A stretch of 64,000 nucleotides of DNA from Gemmatimonadota bacterium (lineage in GTDB: Bacteria > Gemmatimonadota > Gemmatimonadetes > Longimicrobiales > Gaopeijiaceae), in NCBI GenBank assembly GCA_022826005.1, contig JAJDVT010000097.1, positions 62,001-126,000 of the forward strand, read 5' to 3'. Position numbers and translations under genes: made by a program. The notes under the pieces were generated by a model. The model was given only the letters and a program-made list of their open reading frames with translations, ran no database searches and was not told where the DNA came from. Shown one piece after another: positions 63,717 to 64,000 of this stretch. Each line of letters begins with the position of its first letter. Position 1 is the stretch's first letter.

Positions 63717-63720
63717 AACC

Positions 63721-64000
63721 ATGATGCACCAGCCGATTCCCCGGGAAGTCGAACTCCGCCACCTCGAGCGGGGACGGACCGGAACCATGGTTCTGCGCCT
63801 CATGGTGCTGGTCGGCGCGGTCACCTTCTTCTACACGCTCGTTAGCGACCCGGCGCTGGCCTGGAAGTCGTACGTGGTGAACTGGAGCTACTTCGCCTCG
63901 ATCGCGCTGGGCGGGATCCTTGTCGCGGTGGTGACCTGGATCGTGAAGGCTAAGTGGAACTGGCCGCTGCGCCGCGTCCACCAGTCGTTCGCGGCCTACC
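63721..64000 (+). CDS. actF: Alternative Complex III membrane subunit ActF (3' end outside window)
   Basis: The visible 93 codons encode a soluble N-terminal segment (IPREVELRHLERGRTGTM) and two hydrophobic helices (VLRLMVLVGAVTFFYTLVSD and YFASIALGGILVAVVTWIVK). They end in KWNWPLRRVHQSFAAY, the pattern of the ActF/ActC-like ten-helix subunit. The gene runs off the window. It starts immediately after actE. Confidence 0.85.
   Translation, partial: MMHQPIPREVELRHLERGRTGTMVLRLMVLVGAVTFFYTLVSDPALAWKSYVVNWSYFASIALGGILVAVVTWIVKAKWNWPLRRVHQSFAAY

Noticed and set aside
1-64000. tRNA, rRNA or riboswitch genes
   Set aside because: I looked for cloverleaf-like arms and conserved RNA motifs by eye and found none that I could support.

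Overview
The window looks like a high-GC chromosomal segment from the phylum Gemmatimonadota. This is inferred from gene content: at least fifteen 6-bladed beta-propeller lipoprotein genes or relics, secreted amidohydrolases and an S9 peptidase, an orphan luxE-luxC pair, and an Alternative Complex III operon. No rRNA or tRNA gene was recognised.

Layout. 1-1.2 kb: ECF sigma factor and its zinc-finger anti-sigma. 1.2-8.5 kb: a decaying propeller island with fragments, a twice-deleted duplicate, a nonsense-interrupted copy and an IS256-type relic. 8.5-17.3 kb: core genes. These are lon, preceded by a phased array of palindromes, an Ig-like lipoprotein, selD, and the overlapping run sirB1-like/ygfZ/hydrolase. 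The selD gene has an in-frame UGA at the catalytic Cys position and a SECIS-like hairpin, so the protein is very probably a selenoprotein. 17.3-32.2 kb: RelE, DUF5674, VapBC and HigA modules mixed with an S9 peptidase, a 1164-aa TolB-propeller/amidohydrolase fusion and propeller lipoproteins. One propeller gene overlaps vapC by 4 bp. 32.2-36.7 kb: YpdA-like reductase and two overlapping D-aminoacylase-type amidohydrolases.

36.7-45 kb is the most unusual part. A two-gene cassette is repeated: a secreted protein of about 180 aa with eight conserved cysteines, followed by a propeller lipoprotein of about 415 aa. Two cassettes are intact (37075-38934 and 42001-43828). One keeps only the first codons of the Cys-rich gene, and one is truncated and followed by a decayed propeller. 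A leader of about 87 bp occurs before the first cassette and before the last relic. An inverted propeller gene lies among them (40466-41726). It is out of frame at a run of nine C, exactly at its lipobox, so it may be phase-variable.

45-57 kb: DUF4143-type ATPase, Phd/VapC module, membrane protein, Tat-exported amidohydrolase, luxE-luxC, AbrB-type protein, NatAB-like ABC exporter and a glutamine amidotransferase. 57.3-64 kb: Alternative Complex III genes actA-actF (actF cut by the window end) behind a TTGACA-N17-TACCTT promoter. They encode a quinol:cytochrome c/HiPIP oxidoreductase that would take the place of bc1 in aerobic respiration.

Together the genes suggest an aerobic heterotroph that breaks down peptides and D-amino-acid conjugates and carries a large, rapidly turning-over set of surface propeller lipoproteins. 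The role of the propellers and their Cys-rich partners cannot be read from sequence.
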